Of a DNA stretch of 49,753 nt, positions 34,970 to 43,530 are shown one piece after another. The notes under the pieces are model-generated. The model saw nothing but the letters and a program-made list of their open reading frames with translations, was not told the DNA's origin and made no database searches. The stretch spans positions 1 through 49,753 of the forward strand of contig CALWSC010000034.1 in NCBI GenBank assembly GCA_944384105.1. Direction: 5' to 3'. A program made the translations under genes and the position numbers. How positions within the stretch are numbered: the first letter of the stretch is position 1; every line of letters begins with the position of its first letter. Origin of the DNA: an uncultured Lachnospiraceae bacterium (GTDB lineage Bacteria; Bacillota; Clostridia; Lachnospirales; Lachnospiraceae).

Positions 34970-35017
34970 AAAAAATACAGGGACAGGTGAAACTCAGAAA
35001 AGCTTCACCTGTCCCTG
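34970..35017 (-). terminator. intrinsic terminator of the glycan-catabolism genes
   Basis: A perfect 14-bp stem (34978-34991 with 35004-35017) is followed on the minus strand by TATTTTTTG. It lies 35 bases after the stop of the uroporphyrinogen decarboxylase-family gene. Confidence 0.9.
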
Positions 35018-35051
35018 CTTGGGGTACTCATATGCTCCTTCCCATAACCTC

Positions 35052-36029
35052 TTATCTGTAAATTCCCTCTTCTCTCCAGATCCTGTTCATGAGCTCATAC
35101 CGCTCCAGAGGCAGACCCGTGTACGCGCAGTTGGAGGTAGAAAAGATATATCCATATCCGGGCATTCCCTCCCGAAGCGCGCGGCGCACATCCTCAATCA
35201 GCTCTTCTTCCGTTCCGGTCTGCATCTTGCCGCAGTTTACATTGCCCACCAGGCATACTTTGTCTCCGTACAGGCGCTTCACTTCTTTTAAGTCCACGCC
35301 GCCCTGCGGATCCAGGGAATGAACCGCGTCCGGCCCGCAGTCTACGATCATATCCAGAATCGGCATAACATTTCCGTCCGTATGCTTGATGGAATAAAAT
35401 CCCTCGCTCCGGTAGAAATCCAGAATCTCTTTCAGATACGGTCCCACAAACTCCGCAAACATGTCGCGGCTGTAGAATGGATTCGTATTAAAGCAGTAAT
35501 CAGAGCACAGTACAAATCCATCGAGAAGCCCAGGTATCTTCTTCAGTTCCAGCGCTGTGTGCATACACTGCTCCACTCTTCGCTTCGTCCAGTCATGAAT
35601 CTTCTCCGGCTCCTCGTACATCATGACAGATACGTCCATGATATGGCTTCCATCCGGAATCGGCATGGTCGGATCTCCGTGAAGCGCAAGAAAATATTTA
35701 TCGCCGGAAAGTTCCCGGATCTTCTCCAGGATTCGCCGTGCGGAAGACAGATCGTCCGGAATGTCTCCGTTTACTCCCGGATTGGGGTGAACCAAAATCG
35801 CGCTGTGATGGTATTTTTCCGCTGTCTCGATATATGCCAGTGCCATATCCTTCAGCTGCAGATCCTGCTCTTTCGCACTCATCTGATCCCACTGCTCATA
35901 ATTCCTGTGAAGTGGATGTACCTTTCCTATAGATTCCATGGTCAGAAACATTACCAGTTCAAAGGTGGGAACGTGTCCGGTGATCGGTTCCCTTTTTAAT
36001 GCTTTTATAAATTTCTCTCTCGGTGTCAT
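35052..36029 (-). CDS. uroporphyrinogen decarboxylase-family protein
   Basis: This 325-residue barrel protein belongs to the broad URO-D family, shown by MTPREKFIKALKREP at the start, a central HTDGNVMPILDMIVDCG and SLDPQGGVDLKEVKRLYGDKVCLVGNVN. True HemE is unlikely: the usual HemE N-terminal arginine region is missing, and the neighbours are glycosidases, not haem genes. Related family members act as corrinoid or other methyltransferases and are often found next to carbohydrate genes in gut bacteria. The substrate is unknown. It is the last gene of the group, 35 bases after the fucosidase gene. Confidence 0.82.
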   Translation of the reverse strand: MTPREKFIKALKREPITGHVPTFELVMFLTMESIGKVHPLHRNYEQWDQMSAKEQDLQLKDMALAYIETAEKYHHSAILVHPNPGVNGDIPDDLSSARRILEKIRELSGDKYFLALHGDPTMPIPDGSHIMDVSVMMYEEPEKIHDWTKRRVEQCMHTALELKKIPGLLDGFVLCSDYCFNTNPFYSRDMFAEFVGPYLKEILDFYRSEGFYSIKHTDGNVMPILDMIVDCGPDAVHSLDPQGGVDLKEVKRLYGDKVCLVGNVNCGKMQTGTEEELIEDVRRALREGMPGYGYIFSTSNCAYTGLPLERYELMNRIWREEGIYR

Positions 36030-36064
36030 CCGTTATTCCTCCTGAGTTCAGAGGCTTCGCGTTC

Positions 36065-37477
36065 TCAGGCTTTTTTCAGGCAGAAGGCTCTTGCAATCGG
36101 CGCTTCTTCTCCTTCATATGCCGGAACTGTTACCTCATATCCCGCTTCTTTCTTCACATATTCCAGCTCTTCTCCAGTCTCAAGAAGCGTGATTTTCTCC
36201 ACATCAGCGCTGCACGGGATCACGACGCGTTCTCCCACAGGCATGTCCGCGGATTCAAATGTCTCGATTGCGTAAATATTCTCCGCATTCTGGGTAAATG
36301 CAATCGTTCCCTGCTTGTAAGGCGCGCACACTCTCGTAGCGTAGATCGCCTCTCCGTTCACTTTCAGCCATGCTCCCATTCCCTTCAGAGAGCGCACTGC
36401 TCCTTCCGGAAGCCGTCCGTCCGGCTGCGGTCCCACGTTGATTGCCAGATTTCCTCCCTTTGCCACGATATCGATCAGGAGCAGTACCACCTCTCTGGGG
36501 CTCTTATAGGTATCCTCATATTTAAAGGAGAAGGAGGTACCCAATGTAATGTTGCTCTCCCACGGCACATTCAGAGGTTTCTCCGGAACACACTGTTCCG
36601 GAGTGATATAGTTTTCATACAGCCCGCCGATAGTGCGGTCTGCGCAGAGCATTCCCGGCTGCCATTTGCGGATCTCCTCGATCACCTCGCCGAGCCGGAT
36701 ATCCTGATCGCTCTCCTCGCATACCCATCCTGCGTCAAACCACATGATATCGAGCTTTCCGTATTCGCTTGCAAGCTCCTTAATCTGATTCTGAGTAAAG
36801 GTGACAAATTCCTCCCATTTTTCCGGATGTTCTGCCGGAACATAGGATGGTCCGCGGTACATATAATCTCCTCGCGGAAATCCTTCTGCCCAGTAGCTGT
36901 CCACATGCCAGTCCGCCTTTGAGAAATACGCCGCAATTCCGATTCCTCTTCTGCGGAATGCCTCAAACAGATACCCCACCGCATCCGCGTACTTGTGGGT
37001 ATGGAACGGGCAGTCCGGCGCCGTCAGCTTATAATCTGAATACTTGGTATCCCACATGCAGAAGCCGTCATGATGCTTTGTGGTAAAAATCAGATATTTT
37101 ACTCCGGCCTCCTGCGCAATATCCGCCCACTTTTCCGGCTCAAAGCGGATAGGATTAAAGGTTTTGTTCAGATCAAAGTACTGCTTTTTGAACTCTTTTC
37201 CAGTAACTTCCCAGTCAACTCCGCCTCTGGACCACTCCGCATCCGCGTCTGACAGTGCCCAGGATTCCACGATTCCCAGCTGTGAATACGGTCCCCAGTG
37301 CATCATCAGGGCGAGCTTCTGATCCTGGAACCACTCCAGCTTCTCTAATACCTTCGGATCTGTCGGCCATACATACTCGTCCGCGCTGCTGTAATTATGC
37401 ACGCCGTTCTCAACTTTCTCCTGTTCCTGCTCTGCAGCGCCTTCCGTTAATTCTTTCATGTTTTCCAGTTCGCTCAT
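36065..37477 (-). CDS. alpha-L-fucosidase (GH29)
   Basis: This retaining glycosidase removes alpha-fucose from oligosaccharides. In the 470-residue protein the GH29 barrel begins near WFQDQKLALMMHWGPYSQ and includes KYLIFTTKHHDGFCMWDTKY, the nucleophile region GKLDIMWFDAGW and GGNLAINVGPQPDG. A small C-terminal beta domain follows. There is no signal peptide; the first 25 residues are acidic and polar, so it is cytoplasmic and would act on imported oligosaccharides. AGGAGAGG precedes the ATG. The spacing of 40 bases from the GH38-like gene suggests one transcript. Confidence 0.93.
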   Translation of the reverse strand: MSELENMKELTEGAAEQEQEKVENGVHNYSSADEYVWPTDPKVLEKLEWFQDQKLALMMHWGPYSQLGIVESWALSDADAEWSRGGVDWEVTGKEFKKQYFDLNKTFNPIRFEPEKWADIAQEAGVKYLIFTTKHHDGFCMWDTKYSDYKLTAPDCPFHTHKYADAVGYLFEAFRRRGIGIAAYFSKADWHVDSYWAEGFPRGDYMYRGPSYVPAEHPEKWEEFVTFTQNQIKELASEYGKLDIMWFDAGWVCEESDQDIRLGEVIEEIRKWQPGMLCADRTIGGLYENYITPEQCVPEKPLNVPWESNITLGTSFSFKYEDTYKSPREVVLLLIDIVAKGGNLAINVGPQPDGRLPEGAVRSLKGMGAWLKVNGEAIYATRVCAPYKQGTIAFTQNAENIYAIETFESADMPVGERVVIPCSADVEKITLLETGEELEYVKKEAGYEVTVPAYEGEEAPIARAFCLKKA

Positions 37478-37517
37478 GTCTTCCTCTCCTGTCTCATCTG
37501 CTTTCAGGCTTTTTATC

Positions 37518-39899
37518 TTACTTTACAATAAATGTTACGGAATCCAGATCGTTATCTTTCAGTCTCCGGATATTCTCCTCAAGGTTCAGTCCCTCAGTCA
37601 GCTCCAGCTCATAGCGGAATTCACCGAATCCCGACAAATCCATCTTGAAGTTTGTCTCCCAGGTGTTGTTCATAATCCAGCTGTAGAGCGGTCTTCTGTT
37701 GTATTCTTCCTTTCCGTCGCACAGCAGGATCGGATGGCTCTTCATCTCTCCCATGTACAGAAGAGCGGTATCCAGCGTATTAATCAGGATACTCTGGTCT
37801 TTGCCCTGGTATACAACTCCCTCATCGGCAATATAGTATTCCATATTGGTTCCCGGAAGCTGGTCGATGCCCGGACGCATCGTGACTCCGCCGTTGTTTA
37901 TATGTACAGCGCTTCCCTCTTCCACGTTCAGACTCAGCGGCATATATACGCTCTCCACATCCTCGCTCAGCGTCTTTGCGATCTGATAGGTGAAGGTCAG
38001 CTTCGGAAGATTGCGGTACATCTTGATGATTACGCTGCTGCTGTAGGTTCCTTCCAGCTCAAACTCAAATTTGATCTTTGTGAAGATATTTCCGTGTTCC
38101 AGGATCTTGATGTCTTTGAGTTTTGCCTGGAACTGCTCAGCGTGCAGACCGCGGATATTTCTTCCCAGACGGCTGCGCTCCGCGTAGATTCCCTTGCGGA
38201 TTTCGGTTCTCTCATAGACCGGAGTGAAGAACTTTTCCAGTCCGTCCCTGAGCATCTCTTTGCCGGTCTTCTTATTATAGAAAGAAGTAAATCCTTTGCC
38301 GATCTCATAGCTGAGCTTAAACCAGTCATTCTCCATGCAGTACGGCAGTTTATAGGATTCCGTATCATAATCGTTAATAATATCCTTTACGCGCTCTGCG
38401 CCAATCCACGCGGTTCTGCTGTAAATCGTCTCCTTTTTTGCCGGCAGCTCCTCGTAGGAGAACCGCTTTTCCTCCATCGGCTCAAACTCTGCCAGAAAGC
38501 TTACCAGCACGCCTCTCGGATGCTCGGAGAGCTGTACAGGAAGCACTTCTTTTGTTTTGAGGTCTGTGACTCTTACATTCGGAAGGCTGATGGTCTCCAC
38601 ATAGAACTCGACCGGCATAACCTTCTTCTCCTTACTTACGGATACTGCCTTTACCTCACCGCTCAGATTGTAGTAGCGCAGAATATCTCCCAGGCTGTAG
38701 CACTGCTCATTCTTATACATCGCGGCAGCCTCATGGGCCTTGGACGCATAGCTTGTCTTGCGGATATCCAGATTGGTCACCAGCGTATCGTACGGATTAG
38801 AGATCGTAGCGGAATGTCCCCAGGTGTGCTCTGCGTACAGAAGCGCGTTATCTTCAGCCGTCTTTCTCAGCTTCTCATTGCGCATGCCGGTATTTTCTTC
38901 CAGCGCCTCGCAGGTGTGGAACAGTCTGAGCGCCTCTTTATAATGCTTTACCGCATAAGGCGTACTTCCGACGCCATTTCCCCACCAGTCGTTGAGCGCT
39001 CCCCTGTATGCCGGAGCGTCCTTGGTATCCTCTTTGATGAGATCATACAGCTCCTGCAGCGTAACCATATGCAGAGTCACCTCAGAGCCATAACGCTCAT
39101 TAAATGCATGGACCGTGGCAATGATTGCCGGGTTGACCGGAGCGTTATCCGAAAATACGCCGCTTACGCTGGTAATATAAAAGTTATACGGATAACCGGA
39201 CGTCTCATATTCCTCAATGCTCTCAGCGAGGGTTGTATGCAGAGCTTCCATCTTCTCTTCATCCAGCGGTGTGCTTGCGTCAGGGCTGATATTTTTGGAG
39301 AATACGATTCCAAGGGCATTTCCCAAATTATAGTGCTCTCCGTTCCATACCAGAAGCCTGCGTCCCTTATCATCCTCCCAGAAATACGGTTTCTGGTTCT
39401 GGTACAGCGGATACATGCCGTGATGTGTATGGATATTCGTAAATAAGAACTCAATGCCGTTATTTAAAAGCGCGTCGCGTGCGCCCAGGGAAATTCCATT
39501 GATATCGGCATTCATGGCAGTCTTCACCGGGAAACCCTCTTTCGTAAAGATCTCCTGCATCTGCGCGGTTCTGCGGTCGAGCATCTCACCGTCAGCCAGA
39601 TCATTGAAGTTCAGATACGTTGCAGAGATTCCGATATTTCCTTTTCTCACAAGCTCAAAGAAATCGGTTCTCTCCTGCTCAGACGCCTGCTCCAGGAACT
39701 TTTCCACGCAGTAATATGTCTCACAGTTCCATTTCAAATCTTTCTCAGCAGTGTTGTTCTCATAGCCGCCCTTTATGAGACGGATGACATTGCGTATATT
39801 GCTGATCTGATTAAAAATCACCTGTTCCTGCAGATCGGTATAGCCCACATCGGTATGGGAATGATGGACAATATATACATGCTTAATTTTATTTCCCAT
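37518..39899 (-). CDS. GH38-like glycosidase (alpha-mannosidase superfamily, possibly DUF5054)
   Basis: This 793-residue protein has a GH38-type N-terminus: VHHSHTDVGYTD (His15 and Asp17 as zinc ligands), then MNADINGISLGARDALLNNG, where the Asp fits the nucleophile position, and EHTWGHSATIS with a further likely metal His. The C-terminal half is a long beta region. It is more divergent than typical cytoplasmic alpha-mannosidases and may belong to DUF5054, so the linkage cleaved is uncertain. No signal peptide is seen. ATG 39899 (MGNKIK) is chosen over 39932 because AAAGGAG lies at good spacing before it. Confidence 0.78.
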   Translation of the reverse strand: MGNKIKHVYIVHHSHTDVGYTDLQEQVIFNQISNIRNVIRLIKGGYENNTAEKDLKWNCETYYCVEKFLEQASEQERTDFFELVRKGNIGISATYLNFNDLADGEMLDRRTAQMQEIFTKEGFPVKTAMNADINGISLGARDALLNNGIEFLFTNIHTHHGMYPLYQNQKPYFWEDDKGRRLLVWNGEHYNLGNALGIVFSKNISPDASTPLDEEKMEALHTTLAESIEEYETSGYPYNFYITSVSGVFSDNAPVNPAIIATVHAFNERYGSEVTLHMVTLQELYDLIKEDTKDAPAYRGALNDWWGNGVGSTPYAVKHYKEALRLFHTCEALEENTGMRNEKLRKTAEDNALLYAEHTWGHSATISNPYDTLVTNLDIRKTSYASKAHEAAAMYKNEQCYSLGDILRYYNLSGEVKAVSVSKEKKVMPVEFYVETISLPNVRVTDLKTKEVLPVQLSEHPRGVLVSFLAEFEPMEEKRFSYEELPAKKETIYSRTAWIGAERVKDIINDYDTESYKLPYCMENDWFKLSYEIGKGFTSFYNKKTGKEMLRDGLEKFFTPVYERTEIRKGIYAERSRLGRNIRGLHAEQFQAKLKDIKILEHGNIFTKIKFEFELEGTYSSSVIIKMYRNLPKLTFTYQIAKTLSEDVESVYMPLSLNVEEGSAVHINNGGVTMRPGIDQLPGTNMEYYIADEGVVYQGKDQSILINTLDTALLYMGEMKSHPILLCDGKEEYNRRPLYSWIMNNTWETNFKMDLSGFGEFRYELELTEGLNLEENIRRLKDNDLDSVTFIVK

Positions 39900-40223
39900 T
39901 ATAATTTTCTCCTTTATTTCGTGAGATTTCATTTCGTTTTTTGTTAATATAGCATGGTTTTTTCAGGAATACATTCAAAATTGTTCGCTGTACAAAATTA
40001 TACTTTAATACTGCGAAACCATACCGCATTAAACTAAACCTTCAGCAATTCATTCGCTGCAGAGACCTGAATGCGCCGTGAGGATGTATCAGAATATCAT
40101 CGGTCAGGCGGACTGCAGCCTTCTTTCCGGAAAACCGCCATTCGTTCCGGTCGGTTCCTCGGCGTCAGCTCTTATACGCCCAGGCATCCTCCCTCCACGG
40201 CTCCCTACCGCAGTCCTGAACTT
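39900..40223. other. 324-base intergenic region between the sulfatase and GH38-like genes
   Basis: The GH38-like promoter is probably here; TATAAT occurs on the minus strand near 40000, but without a good -35. The GC-rich half (about 40050-40215) has a minus-strand frame, interrupted by stops, that looks protein-like (NEWRFSGKKAAVRLTDD, then ILIHPHGAFRSLQ). It may be the remnant of a lost gene. I see no terminator after the sulfatase. Confidence 0.4.
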
Positions 40224-41687
40224 TTAAATTCCCTTTAGAAGCGACTGCCCGAGACTGCAGATCATCGGGCGGCCCGTCTGAAGCCGTCCCGCTTTCACGA
40301 ATCCTTCCTCACGTCCGGTCAGGACCTCTGTCAGATAAGCGCGCAAAGTTTCCACACGCTTTCTGCACTCTGTGTCATATACGGCGTTATGCAGTTCTTT
40401 GGGGTCCTTGCTCAAATCAAAATACTGCTCTTCTCCCGTCTGGGAATACCAGATAAACTTATCCCGACTGGTAACAATATAGTGATTGGACTCGTTTCCA
40501 TAAAGATGCTCCCCGTGAAGCCATTCCCGAATAGACGCAGTGGGATTTGCAGTCATGGGCATCATACTTTTTCCGTCCACTTCCTCCGGTACCGGCGCGT
40601 GAGCAATATCGAGAAGCGTGGGCATGATATCTCTTAATTCCACAATGCTGCTGCAGACCTGTCCCTGCATTCCGCCGGTCAGCTCCTCCGGCCCGGAAAT
40701 AATCAAGGGGATATGGCAGCTTCCCTCATACGGGCGGCATTTGCGGAACATATGATGGTCACAGAGCTCTTCGCCGTGGTCGGAGGTGAAGAGAATCACG
40801 GTATTGTCCCTTAACCCATACTCGGTCAGCGCCTGAAGCAGTCTGCCGATCTGATGATCCAGATGTGTAATGCATGCATAATAACCGATCTGAGCCTGCC
40901 TTATCATGTCCGGGTCAATGGGACCTGTGGATGAATCGCTGATTCTTCCCTGATGTTCAAAATCCCGGGGATGTTCCCAGTCTCCAACTGCAGGAGGCGT
41001 CAGCGCTCTGTCCTTATACATATCAAAATAGCACTGCGGCGCGTCAAACGGCGGATGAGGCCGCACATAGGAGGCCATCAGGAAAAACGGCTTTGAAGTA
41101 TCTCGCCGCCGCAGAAAATCTATCGACCGGGTTGTTACCCAATTCGTGGGATGAAGGGATTCTTCGTAAATCCATGGACGCGCCGCCCAGGAATTGCACT
41201 CCATGCCGGTAGCGGTCACATCTGCCTCAATTCCCTTCTCATTCTTCAGCCAGTAAAAATAATCATCCGCAATCTTCTGCGACTCATAGTATGGCGTTTC
41301 CGGCTTCCTGTAAGCTGCAAGATAGCCGTCATGCAGTTCAATATTGTGAAATCCCACGAGACTGCGCAGCGGATGTACATGCATTTTTCCCACACACTGC
41401 GTATAATAACCGGCTTTTGCCAATTCCCCCGCCATTGTATGTGGATATTTAAAATCTACGCAGTCCATGTATCCGACGCGCCCGTGCTTTTCCTGCGAAA
41501 GCCCTGTGTGAAGAGCCGCTCTGGCGGGAATACAGCTTGGGCATGCCGAATAGGCATGGTCAAAAAGGGTACCGCCGGCTGCCAAAGTATCCAGAAACGG
41601 CGTCTTTACATCCGGATGGCCTGCAATGCCGAGGCAGTCTCCTCTCATCTGATCTGTCATAATCAGTACGATATTGGGTTGATTCAT
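40224..41687 (-). CDS. sulfatase (Cys-type, alkaline phosphatase superfamily)
   Basis: This hydrolyses sulfate esters, probably of sulfated glycans. The 487-residue protein starts MNQPNIVLIMTDQMRGD (metal Asp12) and has the maturation motif C52-I-P-A-R56, whose Cys must be oxidised to formylglycine. Further signatures are LFTSDHGEELCDHHMF and GKMHVHPL. In anaerobes maturation needs a radical-SAM enzyme (anSME), which is not in the window. There is no signal peptide, unlike the periplasmic sulfatases of Bacteroidetes. ATG 41687 follows TGGAGA; a 6-bp GC-rich hairpin (41703-41719) stands just before that site. Confidence 0.94.
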   Translation of the reverse strand: MNQPNIVLIMTDQMRGDCLGIAGHPDVKTPFLDTLAAGGTLFDHAYSACPSCIPARAALHTGLSQEKHGRVGYMDCVDFKYPHTMAGELAKAGYYTQCVGKMHVHPLRSLVGFHNIELHDGYLAAYRKPETPYYESQKIADDYFYWLKNEKGIEADVTATGMECNSWAARPWIYEESLHPTNWVTTRSIDFLRRRDTSKPFFLMASYVRPHPPFDAPQCYFDMYKDRALTPPAVGDWEHPRDFEHQGRISDSSTGPIDPDMIRQAQIGYYACITHLDHQIGRLLQALTEYGLRDNTVILFTSDHGEELCDHHMFRKCRPYEGSCHIPLIISGPEELTGGMQGQVCSSIVELRDIMPTLLDIAHAPVPEEVDGKSMMPMTANPTASIREWLHGEHLYGNESNHYIVTSRDKFIWYSQTGEEQYFDLSKDPKELHNAVYDTECRKRVETLRAYLTEVLTGREEGFVKAGRLQTGRPMICSLGQSLLKGI

Positions 41688-41702
41688 GGTAATCTCCATT
41701 CT

Positions 41703-41719
41703 CCGCCGGTCAACGGCGG
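41703..41719 (-). promoter_or_regulatory. GC-rich hairpin before the sulfatase ribosome binding site
   Basis: CCGCCG (41703-41708) pairs with CGGCGG (41714-41719) around 5 bases, a few bases upstream of the site used by the sulfatase ATG. It resembles the arrangement at glgB and may tune translation. Confidence 0.4.
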
Positions 41720-41883
41720 GACAAATTTCTATATAAGCTGACTTTATTTTTTGCTGCTGTACAGACATACTTCTTTCATGGTACAATGATGCCGGCATAC
41801 ATTCAGGGATGCGCCGGACTTTCCGGGCAGTGGTGCACTGTGCGGGCAGGTGCATGAAGTTTTAGACTCAGAAAGGAAATGAT

Positions 41884-42828
41884 ATGGAAAGAATTTTTCA
41901 CTATACGATAAGCAGCGCAAATGCTGGTGAGACCGTCGGCAGCTTTCTGCGGGATACCGGGTATTCCCGTCATGTGATAGCGCACCTGAAGCGAACCGAT
42001 CACGGCATCTGCGTCGGCGGCGTACCGGTATATACAAACCGCGTGCTGAATCCGGGGGATGAGCTGTGCGTGAGTCTGCGGGAGGGCGCTTCCTCCGAGC
42101 ACATTCCGCCGGTTCCGATGGAGCTTGACATCGTCTATGAGGACGATGATCTGCTTGTTCTCTGCAAACCGGCAGATATGCCGATTCATCCCTCGCGGGG
42201 CAATTATGACAATACGCTCGCAAACGGGGTCGCTTGGTACTATGCCTCGCGCGGGGAAACCTTCGTCTACCGCTGCATCAACCGTCTTGACCGCGACACG
42301 ACAGGGCTTCTGATTATCGCCAAGCATATGCTCTCAGCCGCTGTGCTCTCCCAGTCTCTGCTGCGCCGTGAGATTCACCGCACCTACCTTGCGCTCGTGC
42401 AGGGCATTCCCCCTGCAGAAGGAACAATCGACCGCCCGATCGGCAGAGTCCCGGGCTCCACAATCGAGCGGCAGATCGATGAGGAACACGGCGAGCGTGC
42501 CGTCACACATTTTTTGACGCTCGCACAGTTTTCCGGCTATGCGCTTATACAGCTTCGTCTTGAAACAGGGCGCACGCATCAGATCCGCGTACACATGGCG
42601 TCTCTCGGTCATCCGCTGCTCGGCGATTTTCTGTACAATCCCCCATGCACGCTCATGAGGCGCCAGGCACTTCACTCCTACCGACTGGAATTTCCTCACC
42701 CCATTACAGGCGAGGCGCTTCGCTTTGCCGCACCGCCGCCAAAGGACATGGCGCAGCTTCTGGGCAATTACTCTCTTCCGGATTTCTCCAGTATGGGAAT
42801 GACCTTGCCGAGATCCTCCAGCACATAA
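41884..42828 (+). CDS. RluA-family pseudouridine synthase
   Basis: This isomerises uridine to pseudouridine in rRNA or tRNA. In the 314-residue protein an N-terminal S4-like region (about 15-75) is followed by the catalytic domain with CINRLDRDTTGLLIIAK (catalytic Asp in RLDRDT) and ETGRTHQIRVHMASLGHPLLGD. It resembles RluD-type proteins, but the target site cannot be read from the sequence. AAAGGAAATGAT precedes the ATG. Its last 61 bases overlap the 3' end of the opposite-strand HAD gene. Confidence 0.94.
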   Translation: MERIFHYTISSANAGETVGSFLRDTGYSRHVIAHLKRTDHGICVGGVPVYTNRVLNPGDELCVSLREGASSEHIPPVPMELDIVYEDDDLLVLCKPADMPIHPSRGNYDNTLANGVAWYYASRGETFVYRCINRLDRDTTGLLIIAKHMLSAAVLSQSLLRREIHRTYLALVQGIPPAEGTIDRPIGRVPGSTIERQIDEEHGERAVTHFLTLAQFSGYALIQLRLETGRTHQIRVHMASLGHPLLGDFLYNPPCTLMRRQALHSYRLEFPHPITGEALRFAAPPPKDMAQLLGNYSLPDFSSMGMTLPRSSST

Positions 42829-43427
42829 TCGCACAGCGCTCGGCACTCCTCATCAGGCTGATCCAGATCCGGCACCATCGCTACGATACAGCCGGCGGCT
42901 CGTCCGGCGCGCACGCCGTTCGGGCTGTCCTCCAGCACGAGGCACTCGCCAGGCTCACATCCGATGCGCGCGGCGGCAGTCAGGAATACATCGGGCGCGG
43001 GCTTCCCCGCCTTTACCTCACTGCCGCAGACACTCGCTTCAAAATACTGATCCACGCCGGCACGCTCCCAGTGCCGCTCTGCTGACTGCCGGCTGGTGGA
43101 TGTTGCAACCGCCATGTGAATGCCGTGTTCTCTCAAATAATTCAGAAGCTCAAACAGCCCCTTCTTCACAGGTATCCCGTGTTCCTCAATCTGCTGCTCC
43201 ACATAAGCCTTGCGGATATCCCGCCCCTTATCATATATTTCCCCGTCACCGAACCATCCTATGAATCTTTGGCGGCTCACCTCAGGCAGCAGTCCGCGCA
43301 GACTCATAGTCTGTTCACGGGTAAGCGGTATCTCAAGCTGTCTCGCCGCCTCCATCCAGCCGTCCACGGCAAGACGCTCCGTGTCGAACATCAGTCCGTC
43401 CATATCGAAAAGAACTCCTCTTATCAT
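42768..43427 (-). CDS. HAD-superfamily hydrolase, beta-phosphoglucomutase-like
   Basis: This 219-residue cytoplasmic phosphatase or phosphomutase has the nucleophile motif FDMDGLMFDTE (Asp8, Asp10), a helical cap (about 15-85), VATSTSRQSAERH (motif II), KAGKPAPDVFL (motif III Lys) and LVLEDSPNGVRAG (motif IV). The substrate is unknown; sugar phosphates are typical. ATG 43427 (MIRGVLF) has AAGGA before it; the in-frame upstream extension crosses the promoter at 43498-43526. Its last 61 bases overlap the end of the pseudouridine synthase gene. Confidence 0.92.
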   Translation of the reverse strand: MIRGVLFDMDGLMFDTERLAVDGWMEAARQLEIPLTREQTMSLRGLLPEVSRQRFIGWFGDGEIYDKGRDIRKAYVEQQIEEHGIPVKKGLFELLNYLREHGIHMAVATSTSRQSAERHWERAGVDQYFEASVCGSEVKAGKPAPDVFLTAAARIGCEPGECLVLEDSPNGVRAGRAAGCIVAMVPDLDQPDEECRALCDYVLEDLGKVIPILEKSGRE

Positions 43428-43460
43428 ACCTATTATCCTTTCCGGCACCATCCTTTTTAC

Positions 43461-43513
43461 GCAAAAAAGGAAGCGCCCTGTCGTTTTTTCAAAACTCATT
43501 ATAGCGCTTCCTT
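43461..43513 (-). terminator. intrinsic terminator of the bceAB pair
   Basis: A perfect 10-bp stem (43467-43476 with 43504-43513) is followed on the minus strand by a U-run. It starts 17 bases past the permease stop. The promoter of the HAD gene is interleaved with it: the -10 box lies in the loop. Confidence 0.8.
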
Positions 43514-43526
43514 ATAGTTCTGTCTA
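43498..43526 (-). promoter_or_regulatory. promoter of the HAD hydrolase gene, inside the bceAB terminator
   Basis: TAGACA (43526..43521), a 17-base spacer and TATAAT (43503..43498). It matches the consensus at 11 of 12 bases and overlaps the terminator stem. Confidence 0.75.
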
Positions 43527-43530
43527 TCTA

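Noticed and set aside
34978-35017. Long perfect inverted repeat considered as a mobile-element end
   Set aside because: It is followed by a U-run right after a stop codon and there is no transposase, so it is a terminator.
35052-36029. HemE, haem biosynthesis
   Set aside because: HemE N-terminal signatures are missing and there are no haem genes nearby; only the broad URO-D family can be supported.
37458-39446. A 662-codon plus-strand frame opposite the GH38-like gene
   Set aside because: The GH38 motifs, ribosome binding site and operon spacing all support the minus strand; this frame is a shadow.
41688-41855. N-terminal extension of the sulfatase
   Set aside because: The extra 56 residues have no signal-peptide character and cross the intergenic region and a hairpin; the family starts at the NIVLIMTD strand.
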